A stretch of 64,000 nt of DNA from Pantoea trifolii (GTDB lineage Bacteria > Pseudomonadota > Gammaproteobacteria > Enterobacterales > Enterobacteriaceae): the NCBI RefSeq assembly GCF_024506435.1, contig NZ_JANIET010000001.1, forward strand, positions 1,860,001 to 1,924,000, written 5' to 3'. The notes under the pieces were generated by a model. The model made no database searches. It was not told the origin of the DNA and saw only the letters and a program-made list of their open reading frames with translations. Of this stretch, positions 39,687-49,254 are shown piece after piece. How positions within the stretch are numbered: position 1 is the first letter of the stretch; every line of letters starts with the position of its first letter. A program made the translations under genes and the position numbers.

Positions 39687-40695
39687 ATCCCCTATGACAC
39701 ATGACAAACCCGAACGGCGTAAGCCAAAGCTGCCGCCTGGCATGCCGCAGATTGTGGCGTTGATTCTGGTGCTGCTGGTGGATAGCCTGGTGGCGAATAA
39801 CTTTTTTGCCATCCACATTCAGGATGGCCGTTTGTTCGGCAGCCCAATTGATATCCTCAATCGCGCCGCGCCGGTGGCGCTGCTGGCGATTGGCATGACG
39901 CTGGTGATTGCTACCGGCGGCATCGATCTGTCGGTGGGCGCGGTGATGGCGATTGCCGGTGCGACGGCGGCGACGCTGACCGTGGCGGGGCACAGTTTGC
40001 CGTTCATCATTTTGGTGACGCTCGGTACCGGCCTGGCCTGCGGTTTGTGGAATGGCATTTTGGTGGCGTTGCTAAAAATCCAGCCATTTGTCGCCACCTT
40101 GATTTTGATGGTGGCGGGACGCGGCGTGGCGCAGCTGATTACGCAGGGGCAGATCGTCACCTTCAACAGCGATAGCCTGGCGTGGTTCGGCAGCGGTTCG
40201 TTGTGGCTGCTGCCGGTGCCGGTGTGGATCACGTTGCTGGTGGCGTTAGTGGTGTGGCTGTTGACGCGCAAAACCGCGCTCGGACTGTTTATCGAGGCGG
40301 TCGGTATTAACCTGCGTGCAGCGCGCAATGCCGGTGTGAATGGCTGGCTGGTGGTGATGTCGACCTATGTGATTAGCGGCATGTGTGCGGCGGTGGCGGG
40401 CATGATCGTTGCCGCGGATATCCGTGGGGCCGATGCCAATAACGCCGGATTGTGGCTGGAGCTGGATGCGATTTTGGCGGTGGTGATTGGCGGTGCCTCG
40501 CTGATGGGCGGGCGCTTTAATCTGGTGCTGTCGCTGATTGGCGCGTTAATTATTCAGTCGATGAATACCGGTATTTTGCTGTCCGGCTTCCAGCCTGAAC
40601 TCAATCAGGTAGTGAAAGCGGTGGTGGTGATGTGCGTGCTGCTGCTGCAGTCGCCACGCTTTATTGCCATGTTGAAACGGAGACGCCCGAAATGA
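39679..40695 (+). CDS. ytfT: Furanose ABC transporter, permease YtfT
   Basis: YtfT is one of two inner-membrane permeases of the furanose importer, with eight to ten helices. The family motif ATGGIDLSVGAVMAIAGA is at about residues 74-91. Length is 338 residues (E. coli 341). The start lies within the end of ytfR and has GGAGG 8 bases upstream. Its stop overlaps the yjfF start (ATGA). Confidence 0.95.
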   Translation: MLESPMTHDKPERRKPKLPPGMPQIVALILVLLVDSLVANNFFAIHIQDGRLFGSPIDILNRAAPVALLAIGMTLVIATGGIDLSVGAVMAIAGATAATLTVAGHSLPFIILVTLGTGLACGLWNGILVALLKIQPFVATLILMVAGRGVAQLITQGQIVTFNSDSLAWFGSGSLWLLPVPVWITLLVALVVWLLTRKTALGLFIEAVGINLRAARNAGVNGWLVVMSTYVISGMCAAVAGMIVAADIRGADANNAGLWLELDAILAVVIGGASLMGGRFNLVLSLIGALIIQSMNTGILLSGFQPELNQVVKAVVVMCVLLLQSPRFIAMLKRRRPK

Positions 40696-41678
40696 TGAAA
40701 CGTCATCTGCCCTTGATGATCACGCTGCTGGTATTTGTGGCGGGTTATCTGTTTTGCCTGAGCCAATTTCCCGGCTTCGCCTCAACGCGCGTGATCTGCA
40801 ATATCCTCACCGACAATGCCTTCCTCGGCATTATTGCCGTGGGAATGACGTTCGTGATTTTGTCCGGCGGGATTGATCTGTCGGTGGGCGCGGTGATCGC
40901 CTTCAGCGGCGTGTTTCTGGCGCGAGTGATTGGCGATTATCATCTCGATCCCATTCTGGCGTTTACGCTGGTGCTGGCGATGGGCGCACTGTTTGGCGCG
41001 ATGATGGGCTGGTTGATCGATGCGCTGAAAATTCCGGCATTTATCATTACGCTGGCGGGGATGTTTTTCCTGCGCGGCTGCAGCTATCTGGTGTCGGAGA
41101 ATTCGATTCCCATCGATCATCCGCTTTACACCACGCTGTCGAGCCTCGCGTGGAAGATCCCCGGCGGCGGCCGCTTGAGTTTGCTGGCGCTAATTATGCT
41201 GGTGGTGGTGCTGGGCGGCATTATTCTGGCGCACCGCACGCGTTTTGGTAATCAGGTGTATGCGATTGGCGGCAGCCTGACTTCGGCGCAGCTGATGGGC
41301 GTGTCTACGCGTGCGACCACCATTAAGATTTATATGTTGTCGACCACGCTGGCGACGCTGGCGGGCATTGTGTTCTCGATTTATACCTCGGCGGGCTATG
41401 CGCTGGCGGGATTGGGCGTGGAACTGGACGCGATTGCCTCGGTGGTGATTGGCGGGACGTTATTGTCCGGCGGCGTCGGCACGGTGTTGGGCACGCTGTT
41501 CGGCGTGTTGATTCAGGGATTGATTCAAACCTGGATTAACTTCGACGGTACCTTGAGTTCATGGTGGACCAAGATCGCCATCGGCATTCTGCTGTTCGCC
41601 TTTATCGCGCTGCAACGCCTGTTAACGGTTATGTGGGATCGCCAGCAGAACGCCCCTGTCAAAAGATTAACCTCTTAA
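40692..41678 (+). CDS. yjfF: Furanose ABC transporter, permease YjfF
   Basis: YjfF is the second permease; the importer is unusual in pairing two different permeases. The motif LSGGIDLSVGAVIAFSGV is near residue 55. The ATG overlapping the ytfT stop gives 328 residues (E. coli 331); the next codon is also ATG. A long in-frame extension inside ytfT is rejected. It is the last gene of the operon and converges on araA. Confidence 0.94.
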   Translation: MMKRHLPLMITLLVFVAGYLFCLSQFPGFASTRVICNILTDNAFLGIIAVGMTFVILSGGIDLSVGAVIAFSGVFLARVIGDYHLDPILAFTLVLAMGALFGAMMGWLIDALKIPAFIITLAGMFFLRGCSYLVSENSIPIDHPLYTTLSSLAWKIPGGGRLSLLALIMLVVVLGGIILAHRTRFGNQVYAIGGSLTSAQLMGVSTRATTIKIYMLSTTLATLAGIVFSIYTSAGYALAGLGVELDAIASVVIGGTLLSGGVGTVLGTLFGVLIQGLIQTWINFDGTLSSWWTKIAIGILLFAFIALQRLLTVMWDRQQNAPVKRLTS

Positions 41679-41693
41679 ATTCTTCTCCGCTTT

Positions 41694-41718
41694 CGTAGGG
41701 TGGCCATTTATGGCCACC
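41694..41718. repeat. Dispersed palindrome, copy 3 (arm variant)
   Basis: CGTAG is followed by GGTGGCCAT-TT-ATGGCCACC. The flank matches copies 1 and 2, but the arms differ by paired changes that keep the 9-bp stem perfect. It lies 15 bases past the yjfF stop. Confidence 0.85.
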
Positions 41719-41802
41719 TGGTTTGCTTAATGGCTACTGGATCGGCGCCTCGGCCTTTCCTGACTTGGTGAGAATTTCTTTGTTTGTCAAGCACCCACGT
41801 TT

Positions 41803-41838
41803 CCCTCACCCCAACCCTCTCCCGCAGGCGGGAGAGGG
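41803..41838. repeat. CCCTCTCCCGC hairpin repeat, copy A
   Basis: CCCTCACCCCAACCCTCTCCC leads into a stem CCCTCTCCCGC / GCGGGAGAGGG. It is the common enterobacterial type found between convergent genes, here between yjfF and araA, and faces copy B in inverted orientation. Confidence 0.8.
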
Positions 41839-41891
41839 GGCAGATTGATGATTGATGTAGGATAGGAAATCACAGCGTTAACTGAACGGTT

Positions 41892-41928
41892 CCTTCTCCC
41901 GCTTGCGGGAGAAGGTTAGGATGAGGGG
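41892..41928. repeat. CCTTCTCCCGC hairpin repeat, copy B
   Basis: The stem CCTTCTCCCGC / GCGGGAGAAGG is followed by TTAGGATGAGGGG, the inverse of the lead of copy A. It lies 20 bases from the araA stop and may help end transcription. Confidence 0.8.
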
Positions 41929-41947
41929 AATATCGCAAAGGACTAAA

Positions 41948-43450
41948 TCAACGCGCTAAGCGGTAGTACGCCTCATTCCAGCGCAACGCATCTTTAAATG
42001 CCGGTAAGCGCGTCTCCTCATCAATCACCAGCACTTCAATGCCATTCAGCTCGCCGTAAAGATACATATCATCCAAATCCAGCGCCTGGCTGAACACCGT
42101 GTGGTGCGCGCCGCCGGCCAGAATCCAGGCTTCGGAGGCCGTTGCCAGCGACGGCTGGGCACGCCACAGCGCCCGCGCCACCGGCAGTTTTGGCAGCGGT
42201 TTAGGTTGCTCGATGGCATCCACCACGTTCACCAGTAAACGGAAACGATCGCCCATATCGATCACGCTGGCATTCACCGCGCGTCCGGCTGGCGTGGAGA
42301 AGATCATGCGCGCTGGATCGGCTTTGTCACCAATGCCGAGGAACTGCACATCAATCAGCGGTTTCTCCTCTTTGGCGATGGACGGGCACACTTCCAGCAT
42401 GTGCGAGCCCAGCACCAAATCGTTGCCCGGTGAGAAGTGATAGGTGTAATCCTCCATAAAGGAGGTGCCGCCTGCACGCGTGCCCGCTTGTACCTTGAGG
42501 ATGTGTAGCAGCGCGGCGGTTTTCCAGTCGCCTTCACCGGCAAAGCCGTAGCCCTGGCCCATCAAGCGCTGCACCGCCAAACCGGGCAGTTGCGTCATGC
42601 CGTGCAAGGTCTGGAAGTTGGTGGTGAAGGCTTTGCAACCCTCGGCTTCGAGGAAGCGCTTCAGACCGAGCTCAATGCGCGCCGCATCCAGGACGTTTTG
42701 ACGCTTTTCACCGTTAACCGCTGCAACATCGGTAAAGCGATATTGGCTTTCGTATTCATCAATCAACGCGTTGACGTCGCCATCGCTGACGCTGTTCACC
42801 ACTTCGACCAAATCGCCCACGCCCCAGCCATTTACGGAGTAACCAAACTGAATCTGCGCCGCGACTTTATCACCTTCGGTTACCGCCACTTCGCGCATGT
42901 TGTCGCCGAAGCGCGCTACTTTCAGTTGCTGGCTAGCCTGTTTTGCCAGCGCGGCATTGATCCAGCGTCCGATGCGCTGCTGGCTGGCTTTATCCTGCCA
43001 GTGGCCGGTCACCACGCTGTGCTGCAAGCCCATACGTGCGCCAATAAAACCGAACTCGCGGCCGCCGTGCGCGGTTTGGTTGAGGTTCATAAAGTCCATA
43101 TCCATGCTGTCCCACGGAATCTCCGCGTTGAACTGGGTATGGAATTGCAGCAGCGGCTTATTGAGGATGCTCAGGCCACCAATCCACATCTTGGCCGGCG
43201 AGAAGGTGTGCAGCCAGGTAATGATGCCGACGCACTGATTGTCGTGGTTGGCAGCGCGGCACAGGGCCAGCGCTTCATCCGGCGATTTCACCAGCGGCTT
43301 GAGCACCAGCGACACCGGCAGCGTGCCGGCCTGATTCAATCCGTCCATCACCTGGCGAGCGTGCTGTTCCACCTGACGCAAGGTTTCCGCGCCGTAAAGG
43401 TGCTGCGTACCAATAACAAACCACACCTGTTGTGCGTTGTGCTGTTCCAT
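41948..43450 (-). CDS. araA: L-arabinose isomerase
   Basis: AraA converts L-arabinose to L-ribulose, a manganese-dependent step in the cytoplasm. Length of 500 residues equals E. coli. Conserved stretches include [15 protein letters not shown], the [10 protein letters not shown] region, the metal-binding [10 protein letters not shown] with its glutamate, and [10 protein letters not shown] near the C-terminus. AAGGAG precedes the ATG. It follows araB by 12 bases. No araD follows, unlike the E. coli araBAD operon. Confidence 0.98.
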   Translation of the reverse strand: MEQHNAQQVWFVIGTQHLYGAETLRQVEQHARQVMDGLNQAGTLPVSLVLKPLVKSPDEALALCRAANHDNQCVGIITWLHTFSPAKMWIGGLSILNKPLLQFHTQFNAEIPWDSMDMDFMNLNQTAHGGREFGFIGARMGLQHSVVTGHWQDKASQQRIGRWINAALAKQASQQLKVARFGDNMREVAVTEGDKVAAQIQFGYSVNGWGVGDLVEVVNSVSDGDVNALIDEYESQYRFTDVAAVNGEKRQNVLDAARIELGLKRFLEAEGCKAFTTNFQTLHGMTQLPGLAVQRLMGQGYGFAGEGDWKTAALLHILKVQAGTRAGGTSFMEDYTYHFSPGNDLVLGSHMLEVCPSIAKEEKPLIDVQFLGIGDKADPARMIFSTPAGRAVNASVIDMGDRFRLLVNVVDAIEQPKPLPKLPVARALWRAQPSLATASEAWILAGGAHHTVFSQALDLDDMYLYGELNGIEVLVIDEETRLPAFKDALRWNEAYYRLAR

Positions 43451-43462
43451 TAAATCTCTCCT

Positions 43463-45148
43463 TTACTGAGCGGATGCGGTGCGCGCGGCATACTGCGGTT
43501 CAGCGGCCTGGCACCAGTTTTGATAACGTTGATAAAGTTGCTGATAAACCACCACGCGCTCGGCGTTGGGTTGCAGCGTGACATCAATCGGACTGGCCAT
43601 CACGTGCTGGGCGGCAGGCACATCGGCATACACGCCCGCAGCGACGGCGGCAAAAATGGCAGCACCGAGCGCGCAGCACTCGTCAGAGGCAACGATATCC
43701 AGCGGACGGTTCATCACGTCGCAGCACGCCTGCATGATGGCGGGGGATTTGCGGGCGATGCCGCCGAGCGTCAGGATGCTCTGCACCGGAATCTGCTGCT
43801 GTTCGAAGCACTCCATAATGGCGCGCGCACCAAACGCGGTCGCGGCGATCAGGCCACCAAACAGCGCGGGCGCATCGGTGCCAAGGTTGAGATCGGTGAT
43901 CACGCCCTTTAAGCGCTGATTAGCATCCGGCGTGCGGCGGCCGTTGAACCAGTCGAGTACTACTGGCAGATGATCGAGCTGCGGATTGGCCGCCCAGGCT
44001 TCGGTGAGGTTGCGGATCAGATCTTTTTGCAGCGCGGCTAACTGCGGTTGCAGCTCGGGATGTTGCTGCGCCGCCTGCTGCAATGGCCAGCCGAGCAGGC
44101 GGCTGAACCAGGCATAAATATCGCCAAACGCTGACTGACCGGCTTCGCAGCCAATCGCGCCCGGCACCACGCTGCCATCCACCTGGCCGCAAATGCCTTT
44201 GATGGCGCGGTCGCCAACGGTGTCGCTGTCGGCAATTAGAATGTCGCAGGTTGAGGTGCCAATCACTTTCACCAGCGTATACGGCTGCGCACCAGCACCG
44301 ACCGCGCCCATGTGGCAGTCAAACGCGCCGCCCGAAAGTATCACCTTCTCTGATAAGCCGAGGCGCTGTGCCCATTCGCTGCTGAGCGTGCCAACTGGCA
44401 CATCGGCGGTCCAGGTTTCTTCGAACAGGGGAGAATCGAGCTGCTCGACCAGCAGCGGATCGAGCGCGCGGAAGAAGTCAGCCGGCGGCAAGCCTTGCCA
44501 CTCCGGATGCCACAGTGATTTGTGCCCGGCGGCACAGCGTCCACGACGCAGTTGCGCGGGTGCGGTGGTGCCGCTGAGTAACGCGGGCACCCAATCGCAC
44601 AGTTCCACCCAAGACACTGCCGCGTCACGTACCGCAGCATCGGCGCGTGACACGTGCAGTATCTTGGCCCAGAACCACTCCGACGAATACACGCCGCCAA
44701 TATAGCGGGTGTAATCGTTGAAACGACCGCTTCGACACAGCTGATTGATCTCTTCGGCTTCTTCAATCGCGGTGTGATCTTTCCACAGCACAAACATCGC
44801 GTTGGGATTGCTGGCGAATTCCGGGCGCAGCGCCAGCACGTTGCCATCACGATCGATGGGCGCGGGCGTCGAGCCGGTGGAATCCACGCCAATCCCGACC
44901 ACGGCGGCGCGCTGCTCAGGCGTTAAGGCGTAAACCACGGTGACAATCGCCTGTTCTAACGCATCAATATAATCCTGCGGATGGTGACGAAAACGGTTGG
45001 CGTGCGCATCGCAAAATTCACCGTTGGCCCAGCGTGCATAGTTGACCACCGCTTTTTCCAGCTCTTTACCACTGTGACAGTCCACGGCCAGCGCACGCAC
45101 CGAGTCACTGCCGAAATCCAGCCCAATTGTTATGGTGCCAGCACCCAT
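43463..45148 (-). CDS. araB: L-ribulokinase
   Basis: AraB phosphorylates L-ribulose to L-ribulose 5-phosphate with ATP. It is a FGGY-family sugar kinase with the N-terminal ATPase motif [17 protein letters not shown], the [15 protein letters not shown] loop and the C-terminal [12 protein letters not shown] segment. Length is 561 residues (E. coli 566). AGGAG lies 8 bases before the ATG. The upstream region has AraC half-sites and a CRP site in the E. coli araBAD arrangement. Confidence 0.97.
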   Translation of the reverse strand: MGAGTITIGLDFGSDSVRALAVDCHSGKELEKAVVNYARWANGEFCDAHANRFRHHPQDYIDALEQAIVTVVYALTPEQRAAVVGIGVDSTGSTPAPIDRDGNVLALRPEFASNPNAMFVLWKDHTAIEEAEEINQLCRSGRFNDYTRYIGGVYSSEWFWAKILHVSRADAAVRDAAVSWVELCDWVPALLSGTTAPAQLRRGRCAAGHKSLWHPEWQGLPPADFFRALDPLLVEQLDSPLFEETWTADVPVGTLSSEWAQRLGLSEKVILSGGAFDCHMGAVGAGAQPYTLVKVIGTSTCDILIADSDTVGDRAIKGICGQVDGSVVPGAIGCEAGQSAFGDIYAWFSRLLGWPLQQAAQQHPELQPQLAALQKDLIRNLTEAWAANPQLDHLPVVLDWFNGRRTPDANQRLKGVITDLNLGTDAPALFGGLIAATAFGARAIMECFEQQQIPVQSILTLGGIARKSPAIMQACCDVMNRPLDIVASDECCALGAAIFAAVAAGVYADVPAAQHVMASPIDVTLQPNAERVVVYQQLYQRYQNWCQAAEPQYAARTASAQ

Positions 45149-45179
45149 TGGGATTCTCCTGTGTGAGTTATCTGGCTCT

Positions 45180-45209
45180 ATCCTGGAATGGGGCGGCAGA
45201 AGCGGTTAG
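45180..45209 (-). promoter_or_regulatory. Candidate araB promoter
   Basis: On the minus strand CTAACC (-35) and CAGGAT (-10) are 18 bases apart, at the same distance from the AraC half-sites as the weak E. coli araBAD promoter (CTGACG). Both hexamers are poor, as expected for an activator-dependent promoter. Confidence 0.45.
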
Positions 45210-45243
45210 TCATCAGTCGCTGAGAATATGCACTTTTCTGCCA
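45206..45243 (-). promoter_or_regulatory. Tandem AraC half-sites (araI1-I2 like)
   Basis: On the minus strand TGGCAGAAAAGTGCATA matches the half-site pattern TAGCA-N6-TCCATA at 9 of 11 positions. After a 4-base spacer comes CAGCGACTGATGACTAA, which shares 10 of 17 bases with E. coli araI2. The 21-bp repeat distance and the overlap of the second site with the -35 equal the E. coli layout. Confidence 0.6.
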
Positions 45244-45255
45244 TCGGCGAGGATG

Positions 45256-45271
45256 TGTGATCCATAGCAAA
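45256..45271. promoter_or_regulatory. Candidate CRP site between araB and araF
   Basis: TGTGA-TCCATA-GCAAA matches the CRP consensus TGTGA-N6-TCACA at 8 of 10 positions. It lies just upstream of the AraC half-sites for araB, as in E. coli, and could also serve araF. Confidence 0.5.
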
Positions 45272-45513
45272 AGTTAACGACCGGTTAAATTTGCTGAATA
45301 TATGGAGGATTTTGTCATCGTTTTGGGATGTGATACCGCTCTACATTTTTCCTTTCCATTCCCGCTACAACTAGCCCAGCGTTTGCGCAGCCTTTGTACA
45401 ACCTTTGTGCTAACGCGCTGATTTTTAGCTGTACCCCACAGAATTATTTGATTGGTAGCGTTTACACCGATTGGTTAATAACAGCCTAAAACAACATTGT
45501 GCCGGAGAGCATC

Positions 45514-46497
45514 ATGCATAAATTCACTAAAACGCTGGCGGCGGTAGGTCTCGCTGCGGTTATGTCACAATCCGCTATCGCCGAGACCATGAAACTCGGT
45601 TTCCTTGTCAAACAACCGGAAGAGCCCTGGTTCCAGACCGAATGGAAATTCGCGGATAAAGCTGGCAAGGATCTCGGTTTCGAAGTGATCAAAATTGCGG
45701 TGCCTGACGGCGAGAAAACCCTCAACGCTATCGATAGCCTCGCCGCCAGCGGCGCGAAAGGTTTTGTTATCTGTACGCCGGATCCCAAACTCGGCTCGGC
45801 GATTGTTGCTAAAGCGCGCGGTTACGGTCTGAAAGTGATCGCCGTCGATGACCAGTTCGTCACCGCCAAAGGCAAGCCGATGGATACCGTGCCATTAGTG
45901 ATGATGGCCGCGACCAAGATCGGCGAGCGTCAGGGACAAGAACTGTATAAAGAGATGCAGAAACGCGGCTGGGATGTGAAAGAGACTGGCGTGATGGCCA
46001 TCACCGCCAACGAGCTCGACACCGCACGCCGTCGCACCAGCGGTTCGATGGACGCGCTGAAAGCCGCCGGTTTCCCGGAGAAGCAGATTTATCAGGTCCC
46101 GACCAAATCCAACGATATTCCTGGCGCGTTTGACGCCGGTAACTCGCTGCTGGTGCAGCATCCGGAAGTGAAGCACTGGCTGATTCTTGGCATGAATGAC
46201 AACACCGTGCTGGGCGGCGTACGCGCCACCGAAGGTCAGGGCTTCAAGGCGCCCGACGTGATTGGTATCGGCATCAACGGTGTCGATGCAGTGAGTGAGC
46301 TGTCGAAAGGTTCCGCCACCGGCTTCTACGGTTCGCTGCTGCCAAGCCCGGACGTACACGGTTATAAGAGCAGCCAGATGCTCTACAACTGGGTAACCAA
46401 AGATCAGGAGCCGCCGAAGTTCACCGAAGTCACCGATGTGGTGCTGATTACCCGCGATAACTTCAAAGCCGAGCTGGATAAGAAAGGGCTGAAGTAA
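45514..46497 (+). CDS. araF: L-arabinose ABC transporter, periplasmic binding protein AraF
   Basis: AraF is the high-affinity periplasmic arabinose-binding protein. A signal peptide of about 23 residues ends at SAIA. The mature part is nearly identical to E. coli AraF, including KLGFLVKQPEEPWFQTEW and the ligand-contacting MNDNTVLGGVRATEGQG. The ATG with GGAGAG upstream gives 327 residues (E. coli 329). It heads the operon araF-araG-araH-araC. Confidence 0.97.
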   Translation: MHKFTKTLAAVGLAAVMSQSAIAETMKLGFLVKQPEEPWFQTEWKFADKAGKDLGFEVIKIAVPDGEKTLNAIDSLAASGAKGFVICTPDPKLGSAIVAKARGYGLKVIAVDDQFVTAKGKPMDTVPLVMMAATKIGERQGQELYKEMQKRGWDVKETGVMAITANELDTARRRTSGSMDALKAAGFPEKQIYQVPTKSNDIPGAFDAGNSLLVQHPEVKHWLILGMNDNTVLGGVRATEGQGFKAPDVIGIGINGVDAVSELSKGSATGFYGSLLPSPDVHGYKSSQMLYNWVTKDQEPPKFTEVTDVVLITRDNFKAELDKKGLK

Positions 46498-46539
46498 TCC
46501 CATATCTCCCAAAACAATACTAACAGGCAGCCAAAATAA

Positions 46540-46638
46540 TTCGCGTTGCAGCAAGGCGGCAAGCGCGCTCAGCCCCAGGAGCTTACCGAGGTAAGTGACT
46601 GGGGTGAGTGGGCGCAGCCAACGCAGCTGCGGCGCGAA
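46540..46638. repeat. 99-bp imperfect palindrome between araF and araG
   Basis: The outer arms TTCGCGTTGCAGC and GCTGCGGCGCGAA pair at 11 of 13 positions. Inside, AGCCCCAG pairs with CTGGGGTGAG-type sequence and GCTTACC with GGTAAGT at the tip. It resembles the roughly 100-170 bp palindromic repeats common in Yersinia, Serratia and Erwinia (YPAL-like). It can fold into one long RNA hairpin in the araF-araG message. Confidence 0.75.
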
Positions 46639-46662
46639 GTATGAAGGCTTAGAGGAGTCACC

Positions 46663-48183
46663 ATGAACATAGATCCAGCCTTTCTGTCGTTTCATGGCAT
46701 TAGCAAAACCTTTCCTGGCGTGAAAGCGCTGCAGGATATCTCATTCAGCTGCCGTGCCGGAGAAGTGCACGCGCTGATGGGGGAAAACGGCGCCGGTAAA
46801 TCGACGCTGTTGAAGATCCTCAGCGGCAGCTATCAGCCGAGCGGTGGCGAGATTCGTATTAAAGGCCAGCCGAAGAGTTTCAACACCACCGTGGATGCAC
46901 TGGACGCGGGCGTGGCGATCATTTACCAGGAACTGCACTTGGTGCCGGAAATGAGCGTGGCGGAGAACATCTATCTCGGCCAGCTGCCACACAAGCGTGG
47001 TTTGGTGAATCGCAAACTACTGCGCTATGAAGCCGGTTTGCAGCTGCAAAATCTCGGCATGGATATCGATCCGGATATGCCGCTGAAATACCTGTCGCTC
47101 GGCCAGTGGCAGATGGTGGAGATTGCCAAAGCGCTGGCGCGTAACGCGCGCATCATCGCTTTTGACGAACCGACCAGCTCGCTGTCAGCGCGCGAGATTG
47201 AACACTTGTTCCGCGTCATCCGCCAGCTGCGCGAGCAGGGCCGTACCGTGCTGTATGTCTCGCACCGCATGGAGGAGATTTTTGCGCTCAGCGACGCTAT
47301 CACCGTGTTTAAGGATGGTCGTTACGTGCGTACCTTCACCGACATGAAAAACACCCATCACGACGATCTGGTGCAGGCGATGGTGGGACGTAATCTCGGG
47401 GATATTTATGGTTACGCGCCGCGTGAACTGGGCCCGGTGCGTCTGCAGCTGGACGCGGTAGAGGCGAAGGGCGTGCGCACGCCGATTTCGTTAACGGTGC
47501 GCGCCGGTGAAATCGTGGGCCTGTTTGGCTTAGTGGGCGCGGGACGCAGCGAACTGATGAAAGGGCTGTTTGGGGCTACCAAACTGCGCGGCGGCACCGT
47601 GACGCTGGATGGCAACAAGCTCAACATTCGCCAGCCGATCGACGCTATCCGTGCCGGCATCATGCTGTGCCCGGAAGATCGCAAATCGGAGGGCATTATT
47701 CCGGTGCATTCGGTGCGCGATAACATCAACATCAGCGCGCGTCGCCACAATCTCACCGCTGGTTGCCTGATCAAACCGAGCTGGGAGGCGAAAAACGCCG
47801 ATATCCACATTCGTTCCCTCAACATCAAAACGCCGGGTCCGCAGCAGCTGATCATGAACCTTTCGGGCGGCAACCAGCAGAAGGCGATTTTGGGCCGCTG
47901 GTTGTCGGAAGAGATGAACGTGATTCTGCTCGATGAACCGACGCGCGGCATTGACGTCGGTGCCAAACACGAAATCTACAACCTGATTTATGCCCTGGCG
48001 AAAAAAGGCATTGCGGTGCTGTTTGCCTCCAGCGATTTGCCGGAAGTGATGGGATTAGCCGATCGCATTCTGGTGATGCGTGAAGGTGAAATTGCCGGTG
48101 AACTGTCCCACGACACGGCCACAGAGCAGCTGACGCTGAGCCTGGCGATGCCGAAAACCACTCAAGCGGCCGCCGTGGCCTGA
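46663..48183 (+). CDS. araG: L-arabinose ABC transporter, duplicated ATPase AraG
   Basis: AraG energises arabinose import. Two ABC domains are fused: Walker [10 protein letters not shown] (about residues 39-47) and Walker [13 protein letters not shown] in the first; [12 protein letters not shown] and [12 protein letters not shown] in the second, whose Walker A is degenerate (GLVGAGRSE). Length is 506 residues (E. coli 504). GAGGAG lies 6 bases before the ATG. Confidence 0.97.
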   Translation: MNIDPAFLSFHGISKTFPGVKALQDISFSCRAGEVHALMGENGAGKSTLLKILSGSYQPSGGEIRIKGQPKSFNTTVDALDAGVAIIYQELHLVPEMSVAENIYLGQLPHKRGLVNRKLLRYEAGLQLQNLGMDIDPDMPLKYLSLGQWQMVEIAKALARNARIIAFDEPTSSLSAREIEHLFRVIRQLREQGRTVLYVSHRMEEIFALSDAITVFKDGRYVRTFTDMKNTHHDDLVQAMVGRNLGDIYGYAPRELGPVRLQLDAVEAKGVRTPISLTVRAGEIVGLFGLVGAGRSELMKGLFGATKLRGGTVTLDGNKLNIRQPIDAIRAGIMLCPEDRKSEGIIPVHSVRDNINISARRHNLTAGCLIKPSWEAKNADIHIRSLNIKTPGPQQLIMNLSGGNQQKAILGRWLSEEMNVILLDEPTRGIDVGAKHEIYNLIYALAKKGIAVLFASSDLPEVMGLADRILVMREGEIAGELSHDTATEQLTLSLAMPKTTQAAAVA

Positions 48184-48200
48184 TGTAAAGGAGAGCAATA

Positions 48201-49187
48201 ATGGCTTCATCTACCACTTCCAACACGCCACCGGTGCAGCGCAACGGGCTGCAACTCGGGCGGATTTGGGACAACTTCGGCATGCTGGTGGTGTTCGCAC
48301 TGCTGTTTATCGTTTGTGCCATTTTCGTGCCGAACTTTGGCTCCATCATCAATATGAAAGGGCTCGGTCTGGCGATGTCGATGTCCGGCATGGTGGCGTG
48401 CGGCATGCTGTTCTGCCTCGCCTCCGGCGACTTTGATCTCTCTGTGGCGTCGGTGATCGCCTGCGCCGGTGTGGTCACCGCGGTGGTGATCAACATGACC
48501 GAAAGCCTGTGGATTGGCGTCGCGGCCGGTTTATTGCTCGGCATGGCTACGGGCTTCATCAACGGCTTCGTCATCGCGCGGCTGAAAATCAACGCGCTGA
48601 TCACCACGCTGGCCACCATGCAGATTGTGCGCGGCCTGGCTTATATCTTTTCCGACGGCAAAGCGGTGGGCATTGAAGACGAGCGCTTCTTTACCCTCGG
48701 TTACGCTAACTGGCTCGGCGTACCGGCACCCATCTGGCTCACCATCGCCACCATGGTGCTGTTCGGCTTCTTACTAAACAAAACCACCTTTGGCCGCAAT
48801 ACGCTGGCAATTGGCGGCAACGAAGAAGCGGCACGTCTGGCCGGTGTGCCGGTGGTGCGTACGCGCATCATCATCTTCATCTTGTCGGGTTTAGTGTCGG
48901 CGGCGGCGGGCATCATTCTGGCGTCGCGCATGACCAGCGGCCAGCCAATGACGTCGCTCGGTTATGAGCTGATTGTGATTTCGGCTTGCGTACTGGGCGG
49001 CGTTTCGCTGAAAGGCGGCATCGGCAAAATTTCGTATGTGGTAGCGGGCGTGCTGATCCTCGGCACGGTTGAGAATGCGATGAATTTATTGAATATCTCG
49101 CCATTCTCACAGTATGTGGTGCGCGGTTTGATACTGTTAGCGGCGGTGATTTTTGACCGCTACAAACAGAAAAGTAAAGCCGCCTGA
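48201..49187 (+). CDS. araH: L-arabinose ABC transporter, permease AraH
   Basis: AraH is the inner-membrane permease of the arabinose importer, with about eight to ten helices and the family motif SGDFDLSVASVIACAGVVTA. Length of 328 residues equals E. coli. AAAGGAG precedes the ATG. It follows araG by 17 bases and precedes araC by 67. Confidence 0.97.
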   Translation: MASSTTSNTPPVQRNGLQLGRIWDNFGMLVVFALLFIVCAIFVPNFGSIINMKGLGLAMSMSGMVACGMLFCLASGDFDLSVASVIACAGVVTAVVINMTESLWIGVAAGLLLGMATGFINGFVIARLKINALITTLATMQIVRGLAYIFSDGKAVGIEDERFFTLGYANWLGVPAPIWLTIATMVLFGFLLNKTTFGRNTLAIGGNEEAARLAGVPVVRTRIIIFILSGLVSAAAGIILASRMTSGQPMTSLGYELIVISACVLGGVSLKGGIGKISYVVAGVLILGTVENAMNLLNISPFSQYVVRGLILLAAVIFDRYKQKSKAA

Positions 49188-49254
49188 TAACCAAGGCTGA
49201 GCGCGCCGGTTAGCGGGCGCGCTCGCCGCATTTCACGCGATAAGTGAGGCCACT

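Larger units (their letters stand above)
45149..45513. other. Divergent araB/araF control region
   Basis: This 365-bp spacer separates the araBA and araFGH-araC operons. The araB-proximal side carries the promoter, AraC half-sites and CRP-like site listed separately. On the araF side two weaker AraC-like matches begin TAGCT at 45428 and TAGCG at 45458; they are not spaced as a tandem pair. No coding sequence is seen. Confidence 0.6.

Noticed and set aside
42590..43453. 287-codon plus-strand frame opposite araA
   Set aside because: It mirrors the strongly conserved araA reading frame and lacks any domain or ribosome site.
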